Source: Paraglaciecola sp. T6c
GTDB lineage: Bacteria; Pseudomonadota; Gammaproteobacteria; Enterobacterales; Alteromonadaceae
DNA: 64,000 nucleotides
NCBI RefSeq assembly: GCF_000014225.1
Contig: NC_008228.1
Location: 248,001-312,000 of the forward strand
Reading direction: 5' to 3'
Every line of letters starts with the position of its first letter. The stretch's first letter is position 1. The notes under the pieces were generated by a model. The model was not told the DNA's origin. It made no database searches and saw only the letters and a program-made list of their open reading frames with translations. A program made the translations under genes and the position numbers. Of the stretch, positions 8,642-17,558 are shown one piece after another.

Positions 8642-8998
8642 TGGGTCTCCTGAGTCATTAGACTGCTTAAAAAAGTGGATCCCTAGCATATCGCCAAGCA
8701 GCAGGTACGCATAGTGCAAAATTGAAACAAATATATTTAATCAATCGTTGGTTTTGCGCTTATAAACGCCCCAGATCATTTACTCACAAATATGTGGCTA
8801 AACCTTCTGAATATTAATACCTTTTTACAAGTAATATCAATAATTTACATCACATTAACCTGAGGGGCGATAAGGCTTGTGAGGGAGTATTTTTACTGTA
8901 CAATGCCGCCCCTCGAAAGCATGGACTTGCTCAAAATATATCCAGTAACGAGTTTGAAACACGTTTAGACACTGGAAGAATCCAGGAGAAATTCAAGT
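8642..8998. other. Divergent control region, aminotransferase / yitT-like gene
   Basis: This 357-base region between the divergent aminotransferase and YitT genes has an AT-rich left half and a plausible promoter for the YitT gene at its right end (see 8877-8904). The promoter is enclosed by an 8-bp perfect inverted repeat (8862-8869 and 8907-8914). No RNA gene or small ORF with a good ribosome-binding site was seen. Confidence 0.5.
8862..8914 (+). promoter_or_regulatory. Putative promoter enclosed by an inverted repeat
   Basis: TTGTGA (8877-8882) and TACAAT (8899-8904) are separated by 16 bases and form a reasonable sigma-70 promoter pointing at the YitT gene. GAGGGGCG (8862-8869) and CGCCCCTC (8907-8914) are perfect complements flanking it, with 37 bases between. 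The arms could form a stem or bind a dimeric regulator; either is inference. Confidence 0.5.
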
Positions 8999-9700
8999 AT
9001 GCATTCCTCAACACATCGATTTTACGAAGATGTACTGGCCATCTTAAGCGGTACGGTCTTCGTTAGCTTAGGTTTAGCCATCTTTAAAGCGTTAGGTTTA
9101 TTGATTGGTGGTACGGCAGGTATTGCGCTACTGCTGAGCCAATTTGTGCCGGTTAATTTTGGTTTACTGTTTTTTCTTGTGAACTTGCCGTTTTATTACA
9201 TTGCGCTGAAACAGTTAGGCTGGCGCTTTACCTTGAATACCTTTGTGACCATTTCACTGGTGTCTTTGCTGGTGGAAAACATGCACTTGTTTATATCCTT
9301 GAGTGACATTCAGCCGGTTTTTGGTGCCGTTGTGGGGGGAATGCTAATTGGTATGGGCATGCTGATTTTATTCCGGCACAAATCCAGTTTAGGCGGCTTG
9401 GGTATCTTAGCGTTTTATTTACAAGGCAGTAGAGGCATTCGCGCTGGCACGTTTCAACTGGTGGTAGATAGCCTGATTGTGGTCGGGGCGTTATTCATTA
9501 TGAACCCGATTTTATTGGCCATTTCATTGGCAGGTATGGTGACGACCAACGTAATACTTGCGGTGAATCATAAACCCGGGCGTTATCACAGTAACTATGC
9601 AGAGACCATGGCCGAGTTAACCTCAGAACCGGCTCAGGAAGCTAAAACTATCCAACAAATCAACACTGCTAAGGTTTCTGATCAACCGGCGAACAGCTGA
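8999..9700 (+). CDS. YitT family membrane protein
   Basis: A 233-residue integral inner-membrane protein with about five or six hydrophobic segments spread over residues 15-190 and a soluble, Ala/Glu-rich C-terminal tail. The pattern (FVSLGLAIFKALGLLIGGTAGIALLLSQ near the N-terminus, then GGMLIGMGMLILFRHKSSLGG) matches the YitT/DUF161 family, whose transport role in most bacteria is unproven. AGGAG lies 9 bases before the ATG. The final 19 bases overlap the convergent VOC gene. The tail is polar and probably cytoplasmic. Confidence 0.82.
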   Translation: MHSSTHRFYEDVLAILSGTVFVSLGLAIFKALGLLIGGTAGIALLLSQFVPVNFGLLFFLVNLPFYYIALKQLGWRFTLNTFVTISLVSLLVENMHLFISLSDIQPVFGAVVGGMLIGMGMLILFRHKSSLGGLGILAFYLQGSRGIRAGTFQLVVDSLIVVGALFIMNPILLAISLAGMVTTNVILAVNHKPGRYHSNYAETMAELTSEPAQEAKTIQQINTAKVSDQPANS

Positions 9701-10101
9701 GCAATATCGTTAAATGCTTTAAATTCCAGAGCATTGCCACATGGGTCGAGTAGAAAAAGTGTGGCCTGCTCACCAGGTTGCCCTTTAAAACGCACATAGG
9801 GTTCAATCACAAAACTCACCTCAGCGGCTTGCAGACGATGAGCTAAGTTTTGCCAATCTTTCATCTTAAGCACAACCCCGAAATGCGGCACAGGTACGGC
9901 CTTGTTATCTACCTTATTGGGTGCGGGATGGCTCGGCATTGCGGCAACCAAATGTGTGACTAATTGATGGCCAAAGAAATTCCAATCTATCCATTGCTCT
10001 GAAGAGCGACCTTGCTCGCAACCTAATAACTCACCGTAAAAGGCTTTACTTGCCACCAAGCTGGTAACGGGTATGGCTAAATGAAAAGGCATAACTGACA
10101 T
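9682..10101 (-). CDS. VOC family (glyoxalase/dioxygenase-fold) protein
   Basis: A 139-residue single vicinal-oxygen-chelate protein: it opens with the MPFHLAIPVTSL strand carrying the first metal-ligand His and continues with the KAFYGELLGC helix; a second His falls in VPHFGVVL and the acidic ligand in GNALEFKAF near the C-terminus. These match the metal-binding layout of glyoxalase-like and extradiol dioxygenase-like proteins. The substrate is not predictable from sequence alone. It is read opposite to the YitT gene with a 19-base 3' overlap, and lies downstream of purA on the same strand, separated by purA's terminator. Confidence 0.8.
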   Translation of the reverse strand: MSVMPFHLAIPVTSLVASKAFYGELLGCEQGRSSEQWIDWNFFGHQLVTHLVAAMPSHPAPNKVDNKAVPVPHFGVVLKMKDWQNLAHRLQAAEVSFVIEPYVRFKGQPGEQATLFLLDPCGNALEFKAFNDIAQLFAG

Positions 10102-10178
10102 GGTGTTTCCTTTTGGCTGTAAGTGAGCAATGTACTAACGAAAACGCGCTGGTGAAGCTATGGCAACCGCCCAGGCAT

Positions 10179-10205
10179 AAAAAAAGCCGCTTAAAAGCGG
10201 CTTTC
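10179..10205 (-). terminator. purA intrinsic terminator
   Basis: On the minus strand, AAAGCCGC / GCGGCTTT with a TTTTAA loop is followed by a run of seven T residues. It begins 20 bases past the purA stop codon. Confidence 0.9.
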
Positions 10206-10224
10206 AGAATATAACAATTGGCTA

Positions 10225-11526
<1,302 letters not shown>

Positions 11527-11604
11527 TTAGAGAAGTGTCAGAAAATTAGGCGGGGATCCTATCAAATTTCAAGCGGCATCTGAATACAAAAATGCGCTTA
11601 ATTT

Positions 11605-11790
11605 TTATATCAGGAAAAACAGGCTGACGGCACCTATAGTCACAAGCACGCCACCGACGCTACGTAATTGATTTACAGGCTGTTCTAACATTTGTTGCAG
11701 GTAATTCCGCCATTTATTTGGAAACAACATAGGGCCGATGCCTTCGAGGATCAGGACTAATGCGAAGGCAATAAGGAGTGTATGCAACAT
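11605..11790 (-). CDS. DUF2065 family small membrane protein (YjeT-like)
   Basis: A 61-residue protein with two hydrophobic helices (about residues 3-20 and 43-60) joined by a short basic segment with PNKWRNYLQQM, the DUF2065 pattern. In enterobacteria the homologue yjeT lies between hflC and purA; here it precedes purA by 81 bases but a sensor kinase replaces hflKC upstream. Its function is not known. Probably co-transcribed with purA. Confidence 0.85.
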   Translation of the reverse strand: MLHTLLIAFALVLILEGIGPMLFPNKWRNYLQQMLEQPVNQLRSVGGVLVTIGAVSLFFLI

Positions 11791-11846
11791 AAAAACGCTC
11801 TAAAACGAAACAAGCGGCATATGATATAGCAAATTGATCCCTCACC

Positions 11847-13346
11847 CTAATGGGCTAATGCATGGCTGTTTACCAGCGTTAACTCAAAGCTAAAGCAGGT
11901 GCCTTTGCCCAGTTTGCTTTCAACCGTTAAGTCTGAATTGAGCAGCGCCATTAGTTTTTGACAAATGGCTAAGCCTAAACCAGCGTGGCTGCAGGTGTCT
12001 TTTTCGGTGTTACTTGCTTGGTATCGCGCATCAAAAATAAAAGCGATTTCTTTGTCACTGATACCAACGCCAGTATCGCGAATATCCACCCTGAGTTTGT
12101 CGTTGTGTATCGCAACAGCTAAATCTATTTTGCCTTGTTCAGGGGTATGGCGAATGGCGTTTGCGATTAGGTTGGTCAGCACCCTTTCCAATTTACCTAT
12201 GTCTGCAAACACGTGATACTCGAAATGATTAGGGATGACGCGGATCTTTATGTTTTTGCTTTGCGCTTCTAAGGCGAACTTGGCCGCCACATCATGAAGT
12301 AGCTCCCCAAGAGGGAATGGCTCTTGATGCAAGGTGACTTGCCCGCCTTCTAAATAAGCGAGCTCGAATATTTGGTCAATAAGGTGTTTAAGGTTTTTAG
12401 CATTTTTAAGGGACACATCAACGAAATGCTCTCGGTCTTGTTTGGATAAGCTCTCACCATTTAACGCTAGGGTTTCAATATAACCCTGCAAACTGGCCAG
12501 CGGTGTGCGCAAATCATGGGATAAATCGGCTAAAAGTACACGACGCTGGGTGTCTATTTTACTTAGCTGTTCGAACTGGTGATCGATATGCGTCAGCATA
12601 TCGGTGAATGCACAGCCGAGTCGGTCAACTTCGTTGTGGCTGTTTTTATTCCACACGGCTAAATCCCGGGGTACCTGTTCACGATGAAAATCAGCTTCAC
12701 GCACCTTTTCCATGTCGTCACTTAGGCGCCTCAATGGCGTGGTAAAATACTTGAACATGACCAGCAATGCGATTAGCAACAGCATTAAACCGACCACCAA
12801 GAATATAGCAATTTCACGCATGCTTTGGCTGTTCTTTAAACTCGCCAGAATGGAGTCATAACGCTCGCCGCCAATGATGACATACAAATAACCTTGTAGT
12901 TTGTCATCGTTATAGACAGGTGCAGCGGAGAAAATTTTATGACGCCCAAGTTGCCTAGGATCATCTCCTTCAACAGGAAAGCTCCGATTGTCGCCAATCA
13001 AATGCTTAATCGGGGCAATATCCACTGATGTGGCTTTTACTTTGCCAGGTTTCGCCGAATAGGTGAGTATTTTCCCTTGCGGGTCCAGGTAGTAAAACTC
13101 AAAGTTTGGCCCCAGTATCATCAGAGAATGGAAGAGGTTTCCTAACGCGTCATAGTCATATACGCCTTCTTTTAACAGTGGGTTGTCGCGCACTAGGTGC
13201 TCGGCCAAGCCTATGTGTAGTTTTTGTTCTGCTTCTTGTTGGGTTAGTTTTTGCAATTCATTAGTGGAGTAAAAGCAGGCAATCATGACCAGCATAAATA
13301 CCGCCACCAGTGAAATTGCTAAACGTTGATAGAAGCAGATTTTCAT
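11847..13346 (-). CDS. Two-component sensor histidine kinase
   Basis: A 499-residue inner-membrane sensor kinase. It has a membrane segment at about residues 9-26, a periplasmic sensor region to about 178, a second membrane segment at 179-198, a HAMP linker to about 258, the HisKA dimerisation box with phosphoacceptor His277 (LSHDLRTPL), and a HATPase domain with N-box NLIANAIRHTP, DTGVGIS and GLGLAI boxes. The periplasmic region looks like a single PAS/Cache-like domain (YYLDPQGKILTYS). It shares a TAATG overlap with the upstream response-regulator gene, so the two are translationally coupled. The signal is not evident; no obvious target gene is adjacent apart from the spondin-domain pair upstream. 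Confidence 0.93.
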   Translation of the reverse strand: MKICFYQRLAISLVAVFMLVMIACFYSTNELQKLTQQEAEQKLHIGLAEHLVRDNPLLKEGVYDYDALGNLFHSLMILGPNFEFYYLDPQGKILTYSAKPGKVKATSVDIAPIKHLIGDNRSFPVEGDDPRQLGRHKIFSAAPVYNDDKLQGYLYVIIGGERYDSILASLKNSQSMREIAIFLVVGLMLLLIALLVMFKYFTTPLRRLSDDMEKVREADFHREQVPRDLAVWNKNSHNEVDRLGCAFTDMLTHIDHQFEQLSKIDTQRRVLLADLSHDLRTPLASLQGYIETLALNGESLSKQDREHFVDVSLKNAKNLKHLIDQIFELAYLEGGQVTLHQEPFPLGELLHDVAAKFALEAQSKNIKIRVIPNHFEYHVFADIGKLERVLTNLIANAIRHTPEQGKIDLAVAIHNDKLRVDIRDTGVGISDKEIAFIFDARYQASNTEKDTCSHAGLGLAICQKLMALLNSDLTVESKLGKGTCFSFELTLVNSHALAH

Positions 13347-14065
13347 TAGCCTGATACCCCTTGAGGATTAAATTTGTAGCCCACGCCCCAGACGGTTTGC
13401 ACAATTTTAGGAGAGGTGGCATCGTTTTCCAGCTTGGCCCGCAGTCGATTGATATGAGAGTTGACGGTATGCTCATAGCCGCTGTGGTGATAACCCCATA
13501 CCGATTCTAATAATTGGCTTCGGCTGAACACTTGGCCAGGGTGGCTGGCGAGATGATGCAGTAGTTCAAACTCGGTGGCGGTTAGTACCAGTTCTTGCTC
13601 TGCTAAAAACACCTGATGGGTTTTTTGGTCTATTCGTAAATCACCTGTATTTAACGCTTCATCAGGTTGCTGTGACGGTACGTGAGACTGGCGCAAAGCG
13701 TGCACTTTGCGTAACTGTGAACGCACCCTGGCTTGTAGCTCACGCACGCTGAACGGCTTTGTCATGTAATCATCTGCGCCTAACTCTAATCCCAATACCC
13801 TATCGGTTTCAGAGTTTTTTGAGGTCAGCATGATGATGATTTGCATCGGGCGTTCATCACGAATTTTACGACAAATATCTAAGCCGCTCATGTTGGGTAG
13901 CATGACGTCTAGTAAAATAACGTCATACTCGTTACTTAGTGCTTGGTGTAGCGCAGTTTCGCCGTCGACTTGATGATCTATTTCAACACCAAGTTCGAGT
14001 AAATTAACCCGCATTAGGTTGGCTATATCAAGGTCGTCTTCAACAATGAGGATGCTATCTGTCAT
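13346..14065 (-). CDS. OmpR/PhoB family response regulator
   Basis: A 239-residue response regulator with an N-terminal receiver domain (acidic pocket Glu9-Asp10-Asp11, phospho-acceptor Asp53 in LLDVMLP, conserved Lys103 in TKPF) and a C-terminal winged-helix domain with the recognition segment HTVNSHINRLRAKL. It is the partner of the kinase at 11847-13346. An in-frame GTG at 14077 would add four residues; neither start has a strong ribosome-binding site and I prefer the ATG at 14065 because the receiver strand then starts normally. A terminator separates it from the spondin genes upstream. Confidence 0.92.
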   Translation of the reverse strand: MTDSILIVEDDLDIANLMRVNLLELGVEIDHQVDGETALHQALSNEYDVILLDVMLPNMSGLDICRKIRDERPMQIIIMLTSKNSETDRVLGLELGADDYMTKPFSVRELQARVRSQLRKVHALRQSHVPSQQPDEALNTGDLRIDQKTHQVFLAEQELVLTATEFELLHHLASHPGQVFSRSQLLESVWGYHHSGYEHTVNSHINRLRAKLENDATSPKIVQTVWGVGYKFNPQGVSG

Positions 14066-14100
14066 AGGGAGTACCACTATTTAAAAACATATAGAGCGAT

Positions 14101-14137
14101 AAAAAAGCGCTTATCTTTCATTCGATCAGCGCTTTTT
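14101..14137 (-). terminator. Terminator between spondin genes and the two-component pair
   Basis: AAAAAGCGCT and AGCGCTTTTT form a 10-bp stem around a 16-base loop. On the minus strand the stem is followed by a T-run (complement of the A-run at 14101-14106). It sits 34 bases past the stop of the lipoprotein gene, so the spondin pair and the regulator pair are probably separate transcripts. It can also act in the other direction. Confidence 0.8.
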
Positions 14138-14170
14138 ATTTTAAACACCTATCTCCTCACGTTATTTTTG

Positions 14171-14890
14171 TTATTCCGTTCGCGTAATGCGCACTCGAAT
14201 GACAGGGTTGTCGAACTTGTGTTCAACCGTTAAAGCTGAGGTACTTAAGCCATCGTCAACACTAACCACACCTGGATGCATGGAGATAAAGCCAGTGTCA
14301 TCACGGGTAGGGTTAAAGCCTTCACCGCTTGCAGCTGGGCCTGGCACAGTTGCTGCACTTTCGGTGTTTTTCTCAGTGCCTGCATCATATGCAGGGCGGT
14401 TGCTTGTCCAGCTGTCACCTACCTCCAATTGAGACAAATCCCATGCATTTAAGCCGGTAAATGCATCATTGGTATTGCCTAGCATTGCCGCGATAGTCAA
14501 CTTAGCATCAGTGATGTCTTGGATGGTGACACTGATAGTTTGCTGGTCGCCAGGCATAATTGGGCCTTCGCCACCGGCACTTGTCATCCCTAGGGTGAGG
14601 AATGACTCAGAGTCGCCGACTTCTGCGATTCGCTCTAACTCAACAGAAGGTACCTGACCTACTGCCCATAAATTGCCATCGGCGTGAAGAACAATCGCGG
14701 GAGGTGATACAGGTTGTCCGTTGGTTAGGTTGATAACCGTTACATCGTAGCTCACGTCAACGGGCGTAGGCACCGGTGCGGGGACTTCAACTTCAACAAT
14801 CACTTCTTTGGTGTCGTCGCCACAGGCGCTCAATGCTAAGGGCAGCGCCAGTAGAAGTGCTTTCTTATAATGTTTGATTAAATTTGGCAT
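14171..14890 (-). CDS. Spondin-domain lipoprotein
   Basis: A 239-residue secreted protein with a lipoprotein signal (lipobox LSAC, Cys23) followed by an acidic and proline-rich linker and then a Spondin_N-type domain: it starts at YDVTVINLTNGQPVSP and includes the NDAFTGLNAW, AYDAGTEKNTE and DDTGFISMHPGV segments seen in bacterial spondin-domain proteins. In animals the domain occurs in extracellular matrix proteins; in bacteria the role is not established. It is immediately downstream (10-base gap) of a paralogue that shares the same motif order, so the two are one operon. Lipid-anchored in the periplasm or on the outer membrane. Confidence 0.8.
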   Translation of the reverse strand: MPNLIKHYKKALLLALPLALSACGDDTKEVIVEVEVPAPVPTPVDVSYDVTVINLTNGQPVSPPAIVLHADGNLWAVGQVPSVELERIAEVGDSESFLTLGMTSAGGEGPIMPGDQQTISVTIQDITDAKLTIAAMLGNTNDAFTGLNAWDLSQLEVGDSWTSNRPAYDAGTEKNTESAATVPGPAASGEGFNPTRDDTGFISMHPGVVSVDDGLSTSALTVEHKFDNPVIRVRITRTE

Positions 14891-14900
14891 AACAGTCTCC

Positions 14901-15605
14901 TTATCTGACGGTTACTGTTACTTTTGCGACCGGGTTCAACCAACGGTGCACGCTATTGTTTACATCGCTGGTGCCATCGGTCATTGAATCGTCACCAATG
15001 TTACCGCGGTGAATATGCACAGTAGCATTGGTATCGGCACCAGCTACTCCGCTACCGCCCGTGCCAAGTAACGGGTCTAACGGTGGTGGAACAGGCATGC
15101 CTGGCATACCTGGTGCGCCGCTGCCGCGTAGTTCGTCATTGGCTTCTGTACCCGCATCATATGCATTTAGAAATACAGTATAAGTGCCTGCTTCGGTTGG
15201 GATTTCCCAATTATCGAGCCCCACGAAGCCATCGTTAGAAGGTAAAACCATGGCCACCACAGACAACATGACGTTACCGTCTGTGGTCATAACATCCCCA
15301 GAGGCACTCATTGTTGGGGCAAGTAATCCGCCTGCAGGGTTGGCAATCATGTCAGCACTAGCAGCGGTAGCGACTGTGGTGATTCCGTCGATGCTGCCGC
15401 CCTCAGCCATCATCTGTAATTCTGTACTGGCGGCTTCGCCTACTTCAAACAAGCTGACATCTGGGGTATGAACAACTGCCGCTATGGGAGTGAAATATAA
15501 ACCGTGGGTTAAATTTTGTACTTCGACACTGATGTCGGCGGCCAAGCTTTGTTGGCTTGATAACGCTAGCATTGCTGCCGCAGATAGAATAGTTGTGCGC
15601 TTCAT
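14901..15605 (-). CDS. Secreted spondin-domain protein
   Basis: A 234-residue protein with a Sec signal peptide (cleavage likely near LAAD, residue 22-24) and a Spondin_N-type domain with the same order of motifs as the downstream gene: ISVEVQNLTHGLYFTPI, SNDGFVGLDNW, NAYDAGTEANDELRG. It has an extra Gly/Pro-rich loop (about residues 164-190) before the terminal HIHRGNIGD segment, which resembles the metal or calcium site region of the domain. No lipobox is present, so the product should be soluble in the periplasm or outside the cell. Function unknown; the tandem pair probably arose by duplication. Confidence 0.8.
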   Translation of the reverse strand: MKRTTILSAAAMLALSSQQSLAADISVEVQNLTHGLYFTPIAAVVHTPDVSLFEVGEAASTELQMMAEGGSIDGITTVATAASADMIANPAGGLLAPTMSASGDVMTTDGNVMLSVVAMVLPSNDGFVGLDNWEIPTEAGTYTVFLNAYDAGTEANDELRGSGAPGMPGMPVPPPLDPLLGTGGSGVAGADTNATVHIHRGNIGDDSMTDGTSDVNNSVHRWLNPVAKVTVTVR

Positions 15606-15789
15606 GATCGTTCCTCAATAGTGAATTTGTGTTAATGCACAATCAATATTGCGAGGTAAATATCCCGAAAGTATCACGGAAAAAACACGATTTTGTTCTA
15701 CTGGTCAAACAATGGATATTTCTTAAAAAAGGCAAATTGAGGTGGGTTAGAAGGGCAAAAGATGCCCCTACATGTGACTGAATAACGGT

Positions 15790-16875
15790 TTACGATTGAC
15801 GGGGAATTGCCGGTTCAGGCTCTGTTGTTGGGGTTAATTTAGCAGGCGCTCCCTCAGGAGACTGCGCTGGTGACGACGGAGGAACCGCGGGGGTGTCCAG
15901 TTTAGGCGTTGGCACTACAGGCTTAAGTTTGGGTTTAACTTTGATTGACTTCTTCATTTGTTTTCTAACGGGAATTTTCTTCGCTTTGTCCAATTGGATA
16001 CTGTAACCATTACCACCAATGCCATTAAAGACCTCGTCAGTGAAAATAATGGTATTGTTGTCAGCAGCAAATGTCACGGCTTCCTTTTGCGTGACTATGC
16101 CTAAATCAATTTGATAAGCGTCGCCAGAAAAGAAGTCATCGCCTTTCCAATTTTCGAACAACCACAAACGCTCTGAATCGAGCAATACCAGTTTGGTGCG
16201 GTCTGGGCTAAGCGCAGCTGACGTCACCCAGCACAGTTCTTTTATGATGGTACAGGTCGAAAATTCATTAATGTATTCTGCGTCAAAATTCGCTGCGTGA
16301 TCCCCAATTTTGTAAATGCGTGTTTTCCCGTCAAAAGGGCTCGTACGATTTTTGGTGAACAGATACAAATTGCGCTTAAAATAGATAAAGGCTTCAACAT
16401 CGTAATGTACATTTTTACGCGGTTTTTCACCTTTTATGGCCTTGAATTTGGGGTAGGTAAACTTAATGATTTCGGCAGTGGTGGTATCTCCTTTTATGTC
16501 GATAGGATTTTCAATTTTGTAGATGGTTAACCATTCGCGATCATTGTGGTTGTTGCCAAAATCACCAATAAAAAAGTGGCCAAAATAGTCCTGGGTCATG
16601 TCTTCCCAGTCAGAATTTTTGGCATTAGTGATTTTGATGCTACGGACGATGTCACCTGTATCGCCAAGTTGATACAAGCGCGGCTCATCTCCGCCATCAT
16701 TGATTGCCCACAAACGCTGCCTTTTATCGAACTCAATACCGGAAATTTCTTTTAAGCGGCTATCAAAACTGATGAATTTAACACTATTGAGCAACCACAC
16801 GCGGTAACCTTGCACTGCAATGAATATGGCTGTGGTCGCCAATACGAGATAAGTAATGGATTTTTTGGTCAGCAT
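15790..16875 (-). CDS. Membrane-anchored beta-propeller-like protein
   Basis: A 361-residue protein of unknown function. One N-terminal membrane segment (about residues 8-26) is followed by a periplasmic region with repeated short beta-strand units around LKEISGIEFD, LWAINDGGDEPRLYQL, FFIGDFGNNHNDREWL, LYLFTKN and TKLVLLDSERLWLFE, suggestive of a six- or seven-bladed propeller similar to SdiA-regulated or NHL-type proteins. The last 55 residues are basic and then Pro/Thr/Glu-rich, a likely flexible tail. It is on the same strand as the spondin genes, 184 bases upstream, and may be expressed with them. I do not assign a biochemical role. Confidence 0.6.
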   Translation of the reverse strand: MLTKKSITYLVLATTAIFIAVQGYRVWLLNSVKFISFDSRLKEISGIEFDKRQRLWAINDGGDEPRLYQLGDTGDIVRSIKITNAKNSDWEDMTQDYFGHFFIGDFGNNHNDREWLTIYKIENPIDIKGDTTTAEIIKFTYPKFKAIKGEKPRKNVHYDVEAFIYFKRNLYLFTKNRTSPFDGKTRIYKIGDHAANFDAEYINEFSTCTIIKELCWVTSAALSPDRTKLVLLDSERLWLFENWKGDDFFSGDAYQIDLGIVTQKEAVTFAADNNTIIFTDEVFNGIGGNGYSIQLDKAKKIPVRKQMKKSIKVKPKLKPVVPTPKLDTPAVPPSSPAQSPEGAPAKLTPTTEPEPAIPRQS

Positions 16876-17251
16876 GAAAAATAGTAGAGTTTGAGTGTTG
16901 GGCTAAGTATACCGCTATAGGCCCAAAAAAGGTGCCTATATTGCTTAGCAAAGTGCAAAAAAGTGTTACTTGCTAGTGACACCTTTTGAAAGCCGTGATT
17001 AAGTGGCTAATATGTCGTTAAACTGCGACAGAATCTGACTATATTAGGCGGTGTTAAAGTAAATCTAAGTTATTGAAAATTATGATTTTAAAAGTCACTA
17101 TTTGAGCTTTTAATTATTTTCAATATCAAGGTTAAATTTTCTTGACGAGATTTGAAATTGGGCGTAAAAATCCGCCGATTGCAGACAAAAATTGCTGCAA
17201 GAAATAAGCGTTTCTATCGCCGTAAGGCATCCTTATTTTGGTGAGGAATTT
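16876..17251. other. AT-rich divergent control region
   Basis: This 376-base gap separates the divergent propeller gene and a small secreted protein. It includes an inverted repeat TATTGAAAA (17071-17079) / TTTTCAATA (17117-17125) in very AT-rich sequence, and a candidate promoter for the small gene: TTGACG (17142-17147), 17 bases, TAAAAA (17165-17170). I see no gene in it. Confidence 0.5.
17142..17170 (+). promoter_or_regulatory. Candidate sigma-70 promoter of the small secreted protein
   Basis: TTGACG and TAAAAA are spaced by 17 bases. The -35 matches consensus at five of six positions, the -10 at four of six. It is 82 bases before the ATG at 17252. Confidence 0.4.
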
Positions 17252-17473
17252 ATGAAATTTTTACTAGGATTGATGTTATCACTGACATTGTTCGGTGCGG
17301 TTGCTGATGAAGGCGACGTTGCCGATGCAGCATTGATTGCAGAGTTAAAACAGTATTGTAATGACATTGCTGAAGAAGACGGTACAGGCGGACAAAACCT
17401 AAATACGTTTTTGCTTGAATGTGTAAACAACGAGCTGACAAATGAAGGTTATCAAAAAGTAGAAAAAATCTAA
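17252..17473 (+). CDS. Small secreted protein, unknown function
   Basis: A 73-residue protein with a signal peptide (MKFLLGLMLSLTLFGAVA, cleavage near residue 18) and a mature part of about 55 residues that is acidic and has two cysteines, in QYCND and LLECV, which could form one disulfide. GAGGA lies 6 bases before the ATG at 17252; the longer in-frame reading from 17192 would spoil the signal peptide. It has its own promoter and hairpin terminator, so it is a monocistronic gene. Small two-cysteine periplasmic proteins of this kind are common in Alteromonadales, without known role. Confidence 0.65.
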   Translation: MKFLLGLMLSLTLFGAVADEGDVADAALIAELKQYCNDIAEEDGTGGQNLNTFLLECVNNELTNEGYQKVEKI

Positions 17474-17497
17474 GCCAATCCTTGGCAAATAACATAT

Positions 17498-17521
17498 TAG
17501 CCACGTCATAAGACGTGGCTA
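17498..17521 (+). terminator. Hairpin terminator after the small secreted protein
   Basis: AGCCACGTC and GACGTGGCT pair over 9 bp around an ATAA loop, flanked by T/A. The T-run is weak (ATCTAG), so termination may be partial. It lies between convergent genes and could serve the peptidase gene too. Confidence 0.6.
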
Positions 17522-17558
17522 TCTAGTTGCTGCGTTATCTCATGATTCTTGTCGCTGT

